Positions 1-14,900 are shown, counted from the stretch's first letter. The stretch: DNA of 64,000 nucleotides from Lutjanus erythropterus (GCA_020091685.1 CM034612.1:24575158-24639157); one strand, 5' to 3'. Numbers and translations: made by a program. Notes: generated by a model from the sequence alone, not told the origin.

Positions 1-1499
1 TTGTTTATTTGCACATCAAGAGAATATGTTGCAACATTAACAGTGTTCATCATCTGCAACACTTTTCAAATAAAATGTAATTATAATTTTATGAATCATT
101 AATATAAGACATTCATTTGTGCTTTTTTTTAAAGCTATGTGTGTAGATGTAAACCTTCTTACTTTTGTACTTTTATTCTGGTGGTAAGAGGATTGGGGCA
201 TGTTTTGTGTTTTTACCATTTTGATTTCATTCTGCCTGGCAAACAAATAAATAAATAAAAATCCTTTTCTGATTTATTTATTTATTTTCTAATACTAAAA
301 AATGACTCTCTCCTTGACATTTTCACTTTATTCCAGACTTTTTGACTTTATTCTTGAGAATAAAATAATTCACTTACAATTCCCAAAGTTAATTTCCTCA
401 TTTTGATTTTGTTCTTGCCATGTTGACTGACATTTCAAATCTATCTCTACTGACATGTCTCAGCATTTCAACTTTATTATCTGACTTTATTCTTGAAATG
501 CAAAGTTAAAAATAATATTCCTTCTCTAATTCCTGGCCCTCACACCCCTCCGTCCAGTGCACACAACTTTATGCTGTCATCACATAAAATCTTACACAGC
601 GACTTTAAATTTAGTATTTTTTCCTCAGCAGACGTCTGCAGTGTGTCATGAAGAATTAGTTGAAGGGTGAAGAGAGCTGTGACAGCTCGCATATGTGATG
701 ATCTGTCAGTGTTGACGTGTTTTGCTGGGTGGAGGGTGAAGGACAGCGACTGGCCGTTTCCCCTGGAATCAAGTGAGGACATGTGAGGACCAGAATACTC
801 TGTCACTCTGCCTGAAATGTGTCCTCGCTCTGTGTCCCTCTGTGGTGATGGGCAATTAGTGTGTCTGGGATGTTCACAGGGTGCTTCACATACAGTTGTG
901 AATCTCCCCACAGACTAAAGGCTGTCAGCCTCCTCCTGCTGTCTCGGTTTGGGTTTGGTGCCAAATGAGATTGATAACCACCTAAATAAAGACGGATCGA
1001 CCGGCGTTTCACTCCAAGAGCACTGAGCACCCACTACAGGCTGAGTCATCTGTCCTCGGTAACACCAGTATCGATCTTCCCTTGTCCAAAATACAGTTAC
1101 TGTCAGTGTAAAAGATAGAGGACACCGTGGTGGGGGCGCAGAGGTCACAGTGTCACATCCAGGCTGGCAACCAGCTGTCTTTGGGCTTTTCTGAGAAATG
1201 ACTCAACATTTAAAACAGTGGGATGTTGCCTGTTTGAGCAGCAACCGTCTGAAGAGGACGGAGAAGTGCAGGTCAACGCAGGTCAACGTAAGAGCTCAAT
1301 AAATTCAACAGGGAAATATCCAGAGTATGTGCAGTCCATCTCCAGAGGAATGTCACCCTAAGGTGTCAGAATCGTCTCTGTTTACCCAATAAGAACACAT
1401 ACATGCTCAGGACACTTTGTGTCTGCAGTGGCAACCTCGATTTCAGGTGGTTCTGGAACTTAAACTGCAACCCTAATTCCTAAAAGGTTGGTTTAAAAC

Positions 1500-2345
1500 A
1501 GAACTCAGTGATTTATGCAAAACTTTTCAACCTATTTTCAGTTACAAACACAAAATATTTAATGTCAAAACTGACTAACTTTATTGTTTTTTGTAAATAT
1601 ACTCTGAATTTGATGTCTGCAACAAGTTTCAAAAAAGTTGGGACAGGAGTGTGATACATACTGACAGAAGTTTTGAAAGTGAAATTCTTTCTCATTCTTA
1701 CTTGATATATGACTTCAGGTGCTCAACAATCCGGGGTCTCTGTTGTTGTATTTTGTGCTTCATAATGCACCACACATTTTCAATGGGAGACAAGTCTGGA
1801 CTGCAGGCAGGTCAGTCTAGTACCTGAACTCTTTTACTATGAAGCCACGATGTTGGGACACGTGCAGAATGTGTCTTGACATTGCCTCACTGAAATAAGC
1901 AGGAGCATCTCTGAAAAAGAGGTCTGGATGGCAGCATATGTCCCTCCAAAACCTTTATTTACCTTTCAGCATTAATGTGGATGTGACAGTTAATGCTGGT
2001 AACAATCTGGATAGTCCTTTTCCTCTTTAGATTTATGAAAACAATCAGAAATGTTGACTCATCACACCACAGCACACTTTTCCACTTTGTGTCAGTCCAT
2101 CTCAGATGAGCTCAGGCTCAGAGAAGTCTGCAGTGTTTCTGGATGTTGTTGATATATGTCTTTGTCTTTACATGGTAGAGTCTTAACTTGCATTTGTAGA
2201 TGCAGAGACAAACTGTGTTCACTGACAACAGTTTTCTAAAGTGTTCCTCAGCCCATGTAGTATCCTTTATACAATGATGTGGGTTTTTAATGCAGTTTTT
2301 AATGCAGTGCTGCCTGAGGGGTCAAAGGTCACAGAGTGCTACCAG
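1500..2345 (-). mobile_element. Tc1-like transposon relic, copy A
   Basis: The minus strand carries pieces of a Tc1/mariner-type DDE transposase in order: SDES-like, LEQHM-like and, at 1781-1830, the second catalytic block [14 protein letters not shown]. In that block the Trp codon after the Asp is a stop (1812-1814). Other stops and frameshifts are present, so it is inactive. Homologous segments occur at 21935-22740, 52600-52870 and 60120-60870, all in the same orientation. Confidence 0.75.
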
Positions 2346-4504
2346 TGGTCATAAACTCGACAGGGCTGCACTTTGTTGTACAAGAAAAGTGCCGGAAGCT
2401 TAGAGAAGTTCAACTTTTTCCTTATTTTCACTCTTCCACCCACCTGGCCATTATCTGTTTTGAAAGATACAAAGATTGTTGGACACAGATTCTACTATGA
2501 TCCGCTGTCTGACAGAAAGTTTCAGACACTGTCTCAGGATCTGATAAACACATCTTTTAAAGCATACTGAGGCTTTAAGCGCTGAGGTCCTCCTATCAGC
2601 GTATGGGTGATTATATTAGGTGAAATTCCCTGTAAGACCTTATAACACAATGTAATAATTTGATGATTTGTTTGCAGCGCCACCCACACAAACCTTTTGT
2701 TCTTTTTCTTTCCAGCGCAATTTAAGGTCTCTGGCTTCAATGTGACATGCTGTTCTAACATGTCTGAGCGCCTCGGCTTGACTGGCAAGACCCACCGGCC
2801 TCCAGAGAAATCTGTTTCCAATTATGTTGTGTATGAAACATCTATTGTTTTCCTCAGCACCCAGGGAGCTGCTGGGGGATTCATGAGCCGGCTGTGAGCG
2901 ACCGCCAGACCTCACGGAACCCCCCCCTCCCGTCTGGAGGCTCCACATTAACATCCCGCTAATAGCCCCAAGGGTGGCTGGATGAGTGACGGAGGGAGGG
3001 GTTAGGTTTCACGGGCCTTCTGGTCCTGTCTGGGTCAACTGCTGCTCAGAGCGAACGTACCCCCAAAACTTCACAGCTCGATTTATCAAGCTCGCGCCAC
3101 GTCCTATCGACCTTGTTAAAAAAAAAAAACGTCTAGACACTAACAGAGGTGCGTTGTTAAACACAACACGTGCTCACACACCAACTGAAATATATTAATC
3201 ATCACTCCCCCCTTTAATATAAAAACAGTACAGCCTTGGAGTGCATGGCGCAGGTTGTTCGATGATCGGATAATAAGGCGTTTCTAGAAGTCTGTCTGTT
3301 GTTATTCGATAAAAACATCCTGAAACCATAAAACGTCCTTCAGCTGAAGAACACAACTGATCCTCTCAGCCAGTAAAACAATCCATACACATGAATAATC
3401 TATATCTACTACTGCCTTTGGCTTTGATCACATGAGAGGTTAGAAAATCCATTTGACGATGTTGAAAAGTTGTGAAGAGCACTGGAATGTTTCTCACCAC
3501 GCTGAAAGAGATATGGGAAATCCATTGGTTACACAAGCCAGGAATCTGAATTTAGACCACGCACAGGGTCTGTAAGTACTCTACCTCTTCTTCTTTTGAT
3601 CCTTTAACTGCCCCTTCCTGTTTCCAACAAAGACACACCTCACGACACCCAACTTTGAAGTTGTATCTTATTTCCATGCTGACACCTTAGCTTGGCTGTG
3701 TTCACGAGAGGCCACACGACTGCAGAGACGTGTGTGCTTTTATCAGTTCCTTATCAGCAGCGCAGAATCGATTCTGAGGCTACTTTGATGTTCGGCGGTG
3801 TTGCAGCTACAGAGATGCACCACTCTGCCAAATTAGCAAACCTATCAGCGCTCATCTAAAACGGCAGCTGTCACGCCAATGATCCATCAAGAAGGAAGGA
3901 CAGAAATACACCCAGAGGCCTGTGGACAGGATTTGAGGAATACTCATGAGGTCTTCTCTCCAATGTCTTCACACGTCCATTTTTTTTTCTCCACATTTTA
4001 TTCATTCAGTTAACAGTTTAGTTCTGTTTTCTGTAAATACTCTCTATCCTAACATAAAAGACTGTCAAAAAGGTTCAGAAGTCTGTTTCAAAGCCCTCTC
4101 CACGCTGCCTGGAATACAGTTCTGGTGGAGACAGAGCTGAGGATTGGATCTTATGGAGCCCCTGAAGTCCTGACAAATCATAAGGACCTTGAAGATTAAG
4201 AGCAGGTCAAGCTTAGAGAAGCAAATTAACAGTGATTAGCTATCTTGTGGCAAAATTCTACAAACTCCCCATCAGAAAACAACTTTTAGTTTTAGTCTTT
4301 TCAAAACACTGGACCATGAAGACAATCACGTAGTGATATCAATTATGTGAGGCCAACTCATTCCAGTATTTCTGCCAATGCTACTGTGTCATGAAAGATG
4401 TCTTGATATGTGCTCCAATAACAGTTGAGGAAACTTGGTCCCTGGCAGAAACTCAGTCAACTTTACTTTTTTCCCGTACATGCTGTGTGCCAGGCTCATC
4501 ACTG

Positions 4505-4830
4505 TTGAAAGAAAATCAAATTTAGCTAAGATTAGCTATAAGATGTAACTAGCTAGGTAGCAATTGATGTAGATTAGCTAGCTAAGTAGGGCAACATGCT
4601 ACTGAATTAGCATTTTAACATGAGCTAACTTAAGATGTGACTATGTTGCTTGTACAGGTCCCCCAGCAACTTAAAGCATCCTCATAATTTGGTTTCTTTT
4701 CAACAATGATGACTCTAGCACATAGAGTATCTGAGTACAGGAAATGAGGAAAGAGAAAGTTAACAGAGGTTCTGCGACGTTCCACTCAGGGGCAGGACTT
4801 AGGGAGCGTCAACTGTTGTATTACTTCAGT
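4505..4830. repeat. Dispersed repeat, copy 1 (partner at 63175-63500)
   Basis: About 325 bp aligns with 63175-63500 in the same orientation. Shared landmarks include TTGATGTAGATTAGCTAGC, an ACAGRTCCCCC box, TTTGGTTTTCTTTTCA-like and GGACAGGACTTAG-like blocks. Identity looks moderate with small gaps. The two copies lie outside the coding span of slc41a2 on either side. The family is not recognised; it is non-coding. Confidence 0.65.
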
Positions 4831-7800
4831 CCCAGCATTTAACAGAACCTCATTTTATCAATGCCACACAATCTCATTTATTTTCTGAGAGTGGGCAGGC
4901 CTAGTTGGGAACTTTCATTAGGTAGTTCCATTCCCTAAAAAATAACTCCACAGTAGTTTTTATACAAGGAGACATGAGCTACTGTATGTGCAGGAGGTGG
5001 GCGTATGTATGACATCTGTGTGGAAGTACATTTCCCCAAACAGAGGTCAAGACAAGAGGATGAGCGCTGCCTGGTCGTGTTGTCATGGAGACCATCAGAG
5101 AACACAGATAATATCTAGGGGCTTATTTCAGGCAAAAAGAGGGGAATGAAGTTTTTTTTTTCTGCTCATTTCAATCATAACTCCTGCTTTTCCTCCCTGG
5201 CTCAATATCTAAGCTTTCATCTGCTGCATTCAGGCTGTCTCTCCCTTTCAACGTGGTAATGACTGCTGCCGTATGCCCAGGAGGATAAGAGGACAGCTAC
5301 TTGTCAGCTAAACCCTTCAACAAAAATAACAAGAAATGAGATGATTTTCAATTGAAAGACATTTATTGAGACATTTTCGGCCCGTGCGAGCCACAAAAAG
5401 CAAATGTAGGGTTTCATACCAAACGGAAATATAGCCACTTTGAACCAAATCCATTCCACCCTCTAGAATCCGACAACTTTGATATCTGTAAATAGTTTCA
5501 TCATGGCGGTTATCTCATTTTGGAATGAAACTCCTCAAAAATACAACAGTCGTCATAGAACTGAAAGTGAGTACAAAAAGAAATCATTGCACAGTATTAA
5601 AATGCTGTAGACAGAAAAATTGCATTCATGGCATGACAGAGAAAAATACCTTGTTTAACCAGCGAATCTCAAGAGGCACATATTGGAGTTGAAGAGAGCC
5701 ACTGGCTGCGTTCACATGCACACAATATGCTGCTTAATGCTCAGATTAAGGAGGTGGTTTGGTTTATTTTTAAGTAAGATGATTTTCCCAGTGTTATTTT
5801 CTCCTGATGTCTGAGGGATTCATTTAATAATCAGGGTGTTTCATGTGGATCAATGTTCTCTGACCTTTTAAACACGTGGCATATTCTGAAAAAGTGAGTG
5901 AAATCGAGCAGAAATCTGGCATTTAATCAGGTTATGTTTACACTGATTATGACATTAGTCTAATATGAGTAGAAAATCAAGACTATGCTGAGATGAAAAC
6001 AGCTGATTAATTGTGTGCATGCATGTTGATACTATGCATACATGCACTGTAAACAGCATGTGATTAGCGTGCAAACATCCAGCGCGGAACCCCCGCGACC
6101 GGACCCCCAGCCGAGGACAAGAGACAGCACAAACAAACAGAGGAAATGAATGAGAGGGGATGCAGGCTGATATAATATACAAAGGCTGTCATGGTTTGTT
6201 TTAACATGAGTGTCAGAGAAGTGCTGTTAACATTTGGAGAAGGTAACAGGAGGATAAGGCTGAAAAAATGAATGGCTGCAAAGATACATGAAGTAAACTC
6301 TCTGTGGATTGGTTGATCCAAAGCAACGAATGACCATTCACTAAACCCCGCTCCCCTTAGTTCTTGTTGAGGCGCCTTTTAAGCTTTCCGTTCTCACACA
6401 GTTATGTGCAGTTTATTATGATAACGGTGGCAGACTTACCGAAGTCTTACTGTGCTGTAATTGGCACTGCTAGGCTGTGATTAGCTAGCACTCATTGCCT
6501 GATGCTAGCTGTGGGAAAGAGTCCTGGCTGACTGTCTAGTCAGTGCGAGTGTAGATATTTGCAGTTGGGAGGTTTATACAGCAGCCTGTTGTTGATGAAT
6601 GGGTCGAACCGGGGTTTGTGTCCCGTGTGAAACCAAAAGTCAGCATTGGATCTTTTATTCTTAGATTTAGCTGAATTATTACTTTCAGTTTTTATGAACA
6701 GTGTTCAATTTTCAGTCGCAGTTTGGTTAGGTTTAGGCACCAAAACTACTCAGTTAGCTCTAGGAACCAAATCTACTTGTTAAGTTTAGGACAATTACTA
6801 GCCAATCACAGCACAGCAAAGAGGGACTAGGTGGCCCAGTCCTCAGGGAAAAAAAGGTCTTGCAGAGCTGTAGCAAGGTAGCTAATTAAGCTAACATTTG
6901 CTCCATGAGTTTGTTGACAATGCTGACTCCACATGACTGTAGGCTATAGGCTAAAGCTGTCGGTCCTGTCAATAAGTCATCAACCGTACCAGTTAATGAT
7001 CAATGTAATAATAAATTTCATGGTTAAAGTACATTTTTGGTGGCCCAAATGTAAACATATGTAGAGCCAATACAGAAAAGGCAATTAAATGCAACATAGC
7101 ACAGCCTTTCTTAACTGGGACTCTCGTGTTGTCAACTTTTCCCATGAATTGTGATGTGGTGTTTCCTGTCTCCATTGAAGAACAAGCTAGACTTCTCAGC
7201 TAGTTGAGGGAACTGTCAGCACACCACAGTGCATTACATCCTTAGATGTGTCAGATTTTAGTCCCTTAAACTCCTGCTTCAGTTCACTCTTACATTTTTG
7301 TTGCCACTTTGTTTTCATAGCCCTCCTTTATGTTTCTGGTTCTTCTGTAAGTATCGTGTTAGCAGTTTGAGTCGGCTTAGTATACCAAAACTTCAATATC
7401 CCGACATATTGGTAGCTAACTAGTGACGAATACTGTTTGCTCTTTTTGCAGAATGTTGAACTAAAAGGCGCAAAGGAATCGTGATGTTTGTGTGTTATTA
7501 GTATGATGCACAAAAATGTCAGATTGGACAGTTATTTCATTCTAACATAACCCTGTTTGGCCACTTAGCATATATACTTGTTTATATTTTCAAACAATTT
7601 GTTTTCCTTTTAAACGTCACAAGAGAAAAAGCTTTTAGGGTAAGGACTAACCAGTGTGTTTGGAAAAAGTAAGAGGGGAGGGGTAAAGTGAAGGGTCAGT
7701 CCAGGCCAAAAACACTGGCCCATGATCTGGTAAATGAACTTTATCAATTTATTTTATTATATAAGACAGCTTCAGTAATGGTCAGCGAGACTAGATGTGA

Positions 7801-8531
7801 TTTACTTGCTGGTGTCCTGAGCCAAAAAGGTCGGGAATGCCAGATCCAGCGTCCTGTCAGGAGGCGTACTACTTGTAGGAAATATAAATGAAAAAGAAAG
7901 TTGGGAAGAATCTGGGATGAATGTTCCAGTCTTATCCTTGCAGAGAACAAAATACTGAAATAGGAAAATTCTGACTGTACTGTAAGGACAGAGCACATAC
8001 TGAGCAGGAAACACCAAAAACAAAAAAAAACAAAAAACAAATAGACACTGGAAGAAATGTCAGCTTCTTGTACCATCAATATAAATTCATGTTGCTCCCT
8101 TTTACCTGGTGGTCTGGTGCTGGTAGACCTGCTAACATGTCAGTTTAACGTGTTCACAAGTTGACCATAGACAATTTTTCTTGCCTCCACCCTAAGCTGT
8201 CTCTGTGTCCCTCCACTAACTTGTTGAAGCAAAGCAGGAATAGAAAAGGCAGGTAACAAACTTTGTGACACAGTGGGTGGTACTGTAAACCCCCAAAATA
8301 TCTACCTGCTGAAGAGACTTTTTTTGTAAGCAGAAGTTGTCCAATGGATGTTTGACTGCAGAGGAGGCCACCTTGCCAACAGCAGCAAGGTTTCCTCAGC
8401 ATTGTGGGTGGTGGCTGGTGTTTTCCTGCTCCTCGTAACAAGACCAGCGATATGATACGCAATTGCTTTGGTGCAAATTATGCAGATCAAAATCTGTACT
8501 GAGAAAAGTCTAAATTTATGGAGTATTTGTC

Positions 8532-8537
8532 TTTAAT
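8532..8537 (-). other. Possible poly(A) signal (ATTAAA) for slc41a2
   Basis: The first canonical-variant hexamer downstream of the stop codon reads ATTAAA on the minus strand and would give a 3' UTR of roughly 210 bases. Overlapping AATAAA hexamers on the same strand at 7748-7758 would give a 3' UTR of about 1 kb. Sequence alone does not choose between them. Confidence 0.25.
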
Positions 8538-8729
8538 GTGTAGAAAAAAAGGAGCAGGAGCAGAAAATAGTTCTGAAACCACCATGTGGTTTAAGTGTAG
8601 TGAAGCGTAGGAATGTGCTGGCCGGCGGCAGAGAGCACCCACATTCCCACAAGGCTTAAGGGCGTGAGAAGTCGGATGGCAGACGGCAGGGTTCCTGTCA
8701 CTGCCGACGCCTTGTTGTCAAAGGGCGCC

Positions 8730-8915
8730 TCAGTCGCCCACGTCGCTGTCCTGGTCTCCTATGACCCACAGGAAGTGGAAGCTGAGCGCCAGCAGGGCGG
8801 TGCCCAACAGGTCACCCAGAGCAGTCAGGTAAGGGATGGAAAAACTGTCCGGATCTTTGCCGCTCCGCCACATGGAGTGCACCATCCAGTCTGCTATACA
8901 CAACAAGAGCAACAC
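8730..8915 (-). CDS. slc41a2: slc41a2 terminal coding exon 10 (residues 509-569 and stop)
   Basis: 186 bp including TGA at 8730-8732. Acceptor CTTCCTCTTCCAG|GTGTTG. It encodes [20 protein letters not shown] and [20 protein letters not shown], then the last helix ending [16 protein letters not shown]. The [15 protein letters not shown] motif is the second copy of the acidic pore motif (compare exon 5). The short ...DVGD C-terminus is the usual end of the SLC41A1/A2 proteins, so the protein is complete. Confidence 0.97.
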   Translation of the reverse strand: MLLLLCIADWMVHSMWRSGKDPDSFSIPYLTALGDLLGTALLALSFHFLWVIGDQDSDVGD

Positions 8916-11900
8916 CTGGAAGAGGAAGAAAGGAGGATTAGACTGCTCCCTCTAAATATTTAGATACAGCAAGAGGCCTACTTCGTAACCCAGGTAGGCT
9001 TGTCTCAGAAAGACTGGTGACACAACCTGAGTCAACATGGAGCAAGAAATCAAACAATCCATTTTAAACTACTGACAAGTCAGAATTCATAGATTAAAAG
9101 AATAGTCTGACATTTTGGGAAGTACAGTCCTTTGCTTTCTTGCCAAGAGTTACATTAGAAGATGAGGACATCTCTTGTCTATATGCTAAAGCTCCAGATG
9201 TACTCCCAAGTGAATGTGCACACGGACAGCTGTGGACACCATGGATGTGTAGCAGTTCTGTTTATAGTTCCTTTTGGAGTCCATTTCCCACACACTGGAG
9301 GTACTCCCATGCAGACACAGAGCCTACCTGTGCACCATCTGATGACAAAAATGTACACGTCTGTTTAGTGGACTCCAGCTATAACTCCAACTATAATTTC
9401 TGCTTTAGCTGGAGCCAGCAGCTAGTTAGCTTAGCTATTCAAACTATTCCTTTAAGAAATCTATGATGTCTCACACAAAGAATACATGGCATGCTATACA
9501 TGAGAAGTTGTAAATTAGATTAACTTCACTGTGGTACAATCCCAGAATTAAAATAGGCAGAAATACCATTTATTGGATTTTACTTGAAATACTGAATGTC
9601 TGTCTGGGGATACCAACAACGTTAATCTTTCCTCTAGTGCCACCATTCAGTTCACTTTTGTGATTTTGGTTAAAATGTCTCAACAACTTTTGGATGGACC
9701 GCAATAAAATCCGGTTCTGACATTCATGTCCCCCTCAGGATAAAACAGAGTGAGTCTGATCCCCGGACTCTTCATCTAGTGCCCTCAGGTCAGCATGTTC
9801 AATTTGTCCAATATTTTGGTTTATTACCAAATACCTGCAAAGCGAATGACATTCCCATCAGCCTTAGCTGTAGTTTGCGGTTTGTGCTAATTAAAGCTTC
9901 AGTAGGCAATAATATTCCACTATAATTTTGGTTAAAATATCTAACTATTGCATGTCAGTAGCAATATTAAATTGAAGGGTTCCTTTTCAAAAATGTGTCT
10001 GTGTCCTCCTGTCCCTTCATATTTAGTTTTCAAAAGACTGGACCTGGTCTGAATCAAACAACCAATCAGGGTTAACTAGCATGTAACTAACCACTAATTT
10101 CTTTCTCGTTTCTTTCTTCTCTCCGAGTCAGACAACTTGGCGAGTAGAACAGACATTAGTTTGCTACAACCTTGAAGTTCCACTTCAAGCTCTGCAAAAT
10201 GTGCATGCATGTTTGGTGTGTCATTTGGTGGGAGGGGCTTAGCAGAGTGATAAAAGTATATTCAAATAGTGAGCAAACACCCTGAGCTGAGATAGTAAAC
10301 ATGGTAAAGATTATACCTGTTAAACACCAGCATGCTAACGCTATAATTTTGAGCCTGTTGGCATTCTGATGTTAGCATTTAGCTTAAAATGCCAGTGTGC
10401 CTAAGTAAAGCCACACAAACCCTGTGTTATCAACACTGGGAGAGGAAATAAGTGCTTCAAAATGCTATGCAGAATGCCATAAACACTTAAACTGTAGTGC
10501 GAACAGAGAGGAGAAAGAGTAATGGACAGAGCAGCAGACCGAAAGACGAGTTAAGAGAGTGTTATTCATAATTCAAGTTTCCACGCATGGAGGGAAAAGT
10601 GCAGAGAGAAAAAGAGAAGTCTATTAAAAGATAAGGACAAGTCTATAATTTAAGGGGAAATGAGCTGTCCAGAGTTGGCAAAGCAAACATTACAAAAACA
10701 AAAAAGTATTGCAGTCATTGAAGAATATTGACATGCTAAGAATACAAGCAACGATGACGGTAGAAGAGGCAGCAAGGAGAATTGATTATGTTAATACAGT
10801 ATATCATTTTCAGTATAGAAAAACCAGGAGTTCTGATAATCTGCTGACGGCTCCACTTCTCTTTAAATGTGGGGGAGTTTTGTGATGGAATGTGTAATCC
10901 TGTTAAACAACACAGTCCTGCTTTCCTGTCCAATAATGTTCAGTTATGAGACGATGAAAGCGTCTCACAGGCGAACGACAAGCTTTCAAGTGCGGCTATC
11001 CACAAGCAAGGGTGTCGAGGCTTTGTCTTTTATTCATGATGACAGGGTGGCACAGTTGGACATCCTCTCGGTTGTTGCAATTGTTGCTTTTGTACCATCA
11101 CCTGCCTCAAAACTGTCAGCTACAATCCATCATTTCCAGTACACAGCATCCCATCGAGGGTATTGGTTTGGTCTTCGTGCTCAGATAAACAAAGAATAGA
11201 CAGAGAGAGACCTGCGTGTAAAGTTTCAGGCTGTCAGTTTTTCCAGGATTAAGATACATCCAATTTCCACATTTTGGCAAAACAAATGAAAAATGAAAGA
11301 GACAAATATAACACAGCGCCAATCCATCATGCAGCCTCTTTCTCCCTCTCTGTATTTGGTTCTTTAATCATGTCTGAGTGGCGAGAGGGAGGAAATGTCT
11401 GCAAGATAAAGCTGTTTGATCTCCTGAGATGGTCACGTTCACCCGCATCTGCCTTTGTGTCAATTTTCTCCAATTACAAACCACTTACACAGGTGGCAGA
11501 CAGAAATATACAGCTGAAATGAGTGTCTGAATGTTGTTCAGTTTGTTGTGGATGATGGCAGAAGAATAGGTTGATTGCGATTCCTCTGGCTCTCCAGCAA
11601 ACAGTCTTGGACGGAGGCCTGAGCAGAATCAGTACAAACTCAGTTTCCTGCTCAAATGCCTGCAATGATGCAACATGTTGGAAAATTTCTTTAAAGTAGC
11701 AAAAACAAGAATCCTTCGTGTGTCTGTACAAACATGTTTGCCAGGCAGTGGGCAAAAAATATGTTTGCATCATTGACTGTATTGCCCCAAGAAGTTGCTC
11801 ATACGAGGGTTCCAAGACAGATTCTCAAACATCTCAACTGCACAAACTTAGAAATCACTCATTTCAGCTTCTAGCACAATTGATGTTCTCAAATTAATTT

Positions 11901-14900
11901 TGTGGGCAAGTTTTATTTACCAAAATATTACCTACGAGGGACTGGGCAACATTTTTGAGACATATGGAGGCTGGCACCCTGGGAATGGTTGTGTCTAAAC
12001 AGGAACTCCAGGCTCGCAAAAGACCCTGCATGAATGATCATTTTAGTCCAAACCACAGTCTTCCCTGAACCCTAACCAAGAGTTTTGTGTCCCTAAACCT
12101 AAACAGATCTTAACCACAGTACTTTCACGTTATAATATAGAATTAGTTTGCACAGCATGCACAATGAAGGAACAATGCAAACAAATCTTGAAAAAGTTTC
12201 GCACATCAAGGGCTCCCATCTAGACACGGCCCAGGGAATAGGGTGAGAATTTTGAGATCTAGTTTGGACATTGTAAGGTCCTCTGATTCCTGTGGAGTTG
12301 AGGCCAAAAAACTGCAAAGATGGTATTAAAAAAATCATAAGAGGCTATGTTCTTCAGGTGCTTGCAAAGATTTGTGACATTTCACTTTAGACTTGCTCCA
12401 AAAGACTTGATTTCGGCTTTGCCTTGGCTTTAACAGTTCTGCTTGTTTGTCCTCAGTTTGCGTTGGTGTGGACTGGCCAGGATGCTGACCCTAAGGTTTG
12501 GCTCAGTACGTAGCCGATCTCATATTTTAATGGATGAGTATTTGCTCAAATAAACTGGATCAGTGCCGCAGCGACGCTCTCCTTCACGACATTTTCACTG
12601 CATGTGCGAGTGAAAATTAGAGTATGTGAAAGTGAAAAATCATTTTGGTGTGGGTGAGTGTGAGTTCTAACACTAGTTGATTTCTGTCTCAATGATTATG
12701 AGGTAAATAGTAGCACATGCAGCTCCCTTGAAGAAGTACCTACGAGGAAGGTTAGTGTGAATTTCTAACTGCTGTAGTTAATAAACATGGAATTACTGGC
12801 TTAAATGATGTAAAGATCATAGATATGAGTATTTATGTGTGTGGCACATTCATGCATTGACTCGAGCACAATCCCTGCTTTAAGCTGCTCTCTCTGGCAC
12901 AAACTTCCCTCTTCTGTTTACTCAGATTTACTTCTGAGCCGCCGCTGCCTCTGTGCATTACTTAAGCATCCAAGTATACACAAGCCTCAATCCTGTGCTC
13001 AAAGAAACCTGTAAATCCTGACTGAAAGAACACGTACTGTATCACTTAAAGTCACTCTATTAGCTACTCTTGAACACTGCAGGTATTTATCATCTGGGCA
13101 AACATAATTGGATTTTGGTGCACTCTTCAAAAAAAAAAAAAAAAAAAACCCTGCTCAATGAAATGCATGATTTGCAGACCATTACACGCTGTTTCACATC
13201 ATTGATCCAATATTGTACAATAACTTATTCTAGTGCGTGACTTGACTACAATTTTGCTGAAGAATGACTTGAATATACACAGACTTAGGTATTTTATCAT
13301 GTTTTTTTAACTTATTATTTAACGTATTCTGTCAGTTTAAAGTGTTTCAGAGAAGAACACTTGAAAGGTGTGCAGGGTTCGACATTAATAATGGCCAGAT
13401 GGCAATAAAAAGTATCTCTGTGGCCACCAAATACTCTCTGGCATGTATGGGTGAATCAAGAGAAGTTGTCACATTCACCACCATCATATTTAGAATTTTC
13501 TTTGGGGCAGAAAATGTTTTCTGGTCCAAGCCTGGTAGACAGACGTGCAGGAAAATACACTGACCTTTGTCAGGCATCAATGCAATTAAGGAATCATTTG
13601 TAGTGGTGTAACAATCCACTGATCTGCATTGATGCAGTGCTTAGTGATAAACAATCCACTATCAGTGGTGCAAACTGAAGACATCAGTCTGTAAGATCCA
13701 TCTTTATTCTGAAATTCCCATGACAGATTTATATAACTATTTCTGTCCAAGTGTTTCTTATTTGTCACTGTGTCCATTTCAGATTTTATGAAGATGTAAC
13801 AACACTGCTGATGGTTTAACTGAATTGAATCTCTCTGTGGAAGCTACTTTGTTGTGTTCTTAGCTGTTCTTGGCTGCGTTTCCGAGTCCTGGTGGGTACT
13901 GTGCTGTCGCTGGCTAAAAGATTACCGGTGACTAATAGTGAGTATTCCTGACAGTGAATGGAGAGTTTTACACTTAGATTGCTGTATTGTATTTTAACTC
14001 CTAGTTTGTCGTTCGTAAAACAAGTGATAAAATAACAGATATAAGATACAGTTTCTGGTAGGGCTGCTAAAACGGAGCAAATTCTCGGCCACAACTGCAA
14101 AACCGTGACGTTAAAATCTCACAGCAGGGATAAACTGTGAGTCAGAGAAAAAAAAACTGTTTGCCTTGTGTGAAGGGAGGCAGCGATCAATCAAGCAGCT
14201 AGACAGTGAGGGATGATATTCTGTTTCACATTGACAACCCTGTCAGACTGCTGGGAACTGACTGTTCGACTGTCTCTGCTCTGCTCCCTCCTCTCGCTTA
14301 CTATTGCCATTCGAACCTGTTACTGACTGCTCATATTTGTGACCGTCAAGACTTCAGCTACAATGGTCACGTAACTGATTGTGTTATAAGGGAATATACT
14401 GTCTCATATTAATTGCTGAATTTAATTAAACCAGATTGTGGTTCGTGATTTCATTAAATATAGTATCATTGTCCAAAGAATTGTTTTATCATTGTATCTC
14501 CTGTATGTTCTGTTTTTTTCTCAAGTATTTTTGGGAATGAAATAGAGCAAGTGAGATAAGAGTTAAGTTTAACAGTGATGGGAGAAGGAAAGAGTCAGCA
14601 CTGTCAATCCAGCTGTCATACTTAGGATTCAGTGTCTTCAGTCAGTTAACAAACCAAATCCCCTCAAGTCTCTCCAGTAGAGTCTATCTCAAACTACAGC
14701 CACTCAAATGATACAGTATGTTCAGCTGTTCTGAGACACTGGGACATGTTTTAGGCCCTCACTCAGCCCTCCGGTTGCTCGTTCCCGGTGCCGGCATATT
14801 TCATTACCGTGTAATTGCCTGACAAAATGAGTTTGGGAAGCATTAAGGTCCAGAATTACTTCAACATCACACGCCACATCCTGTTCAGGTCAACATCTTC

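Larger units (their letters stand above)
1..8729. other. 3' flank and 3' UTR of slc41a2, no other gene seen
   Basis: Apart from the slc41a2 3' UTR this stretch holds a Tc1-like relic (1500-2345) and a dispersed repeat (4505-4830). There is also a short TTAGGTTTAGG-type fish repeat near 6720-6800, which recurs in reverse near 12055-12120. Open frames of up to 123 codons occur but have no recognisable motifs, splice context or homology that I can see. The neighbouring gene is outside the window. Confidence 0.6.

Noticed and set aside
540-911. 123-codon minus-strand frame in the 3' flank
   Set aside because: No recognisable domain, no splice or codon signal, and overlapping frames on the same strand (803-1148); length is within chance expectation.
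8613-8963. 116-codon open frame on the plus strand
   Set aside because: It is the antisense image of slc41a2 exon 10 and its flanks; the minus strand carries the conserved protein.
10867-11199. 110-codon plus-strand frame in intron 9 as an unannotated gene
   Set aside because: No motif or homology recognised, and no supporting splice or transcript signal; left as an unexplained open frame.
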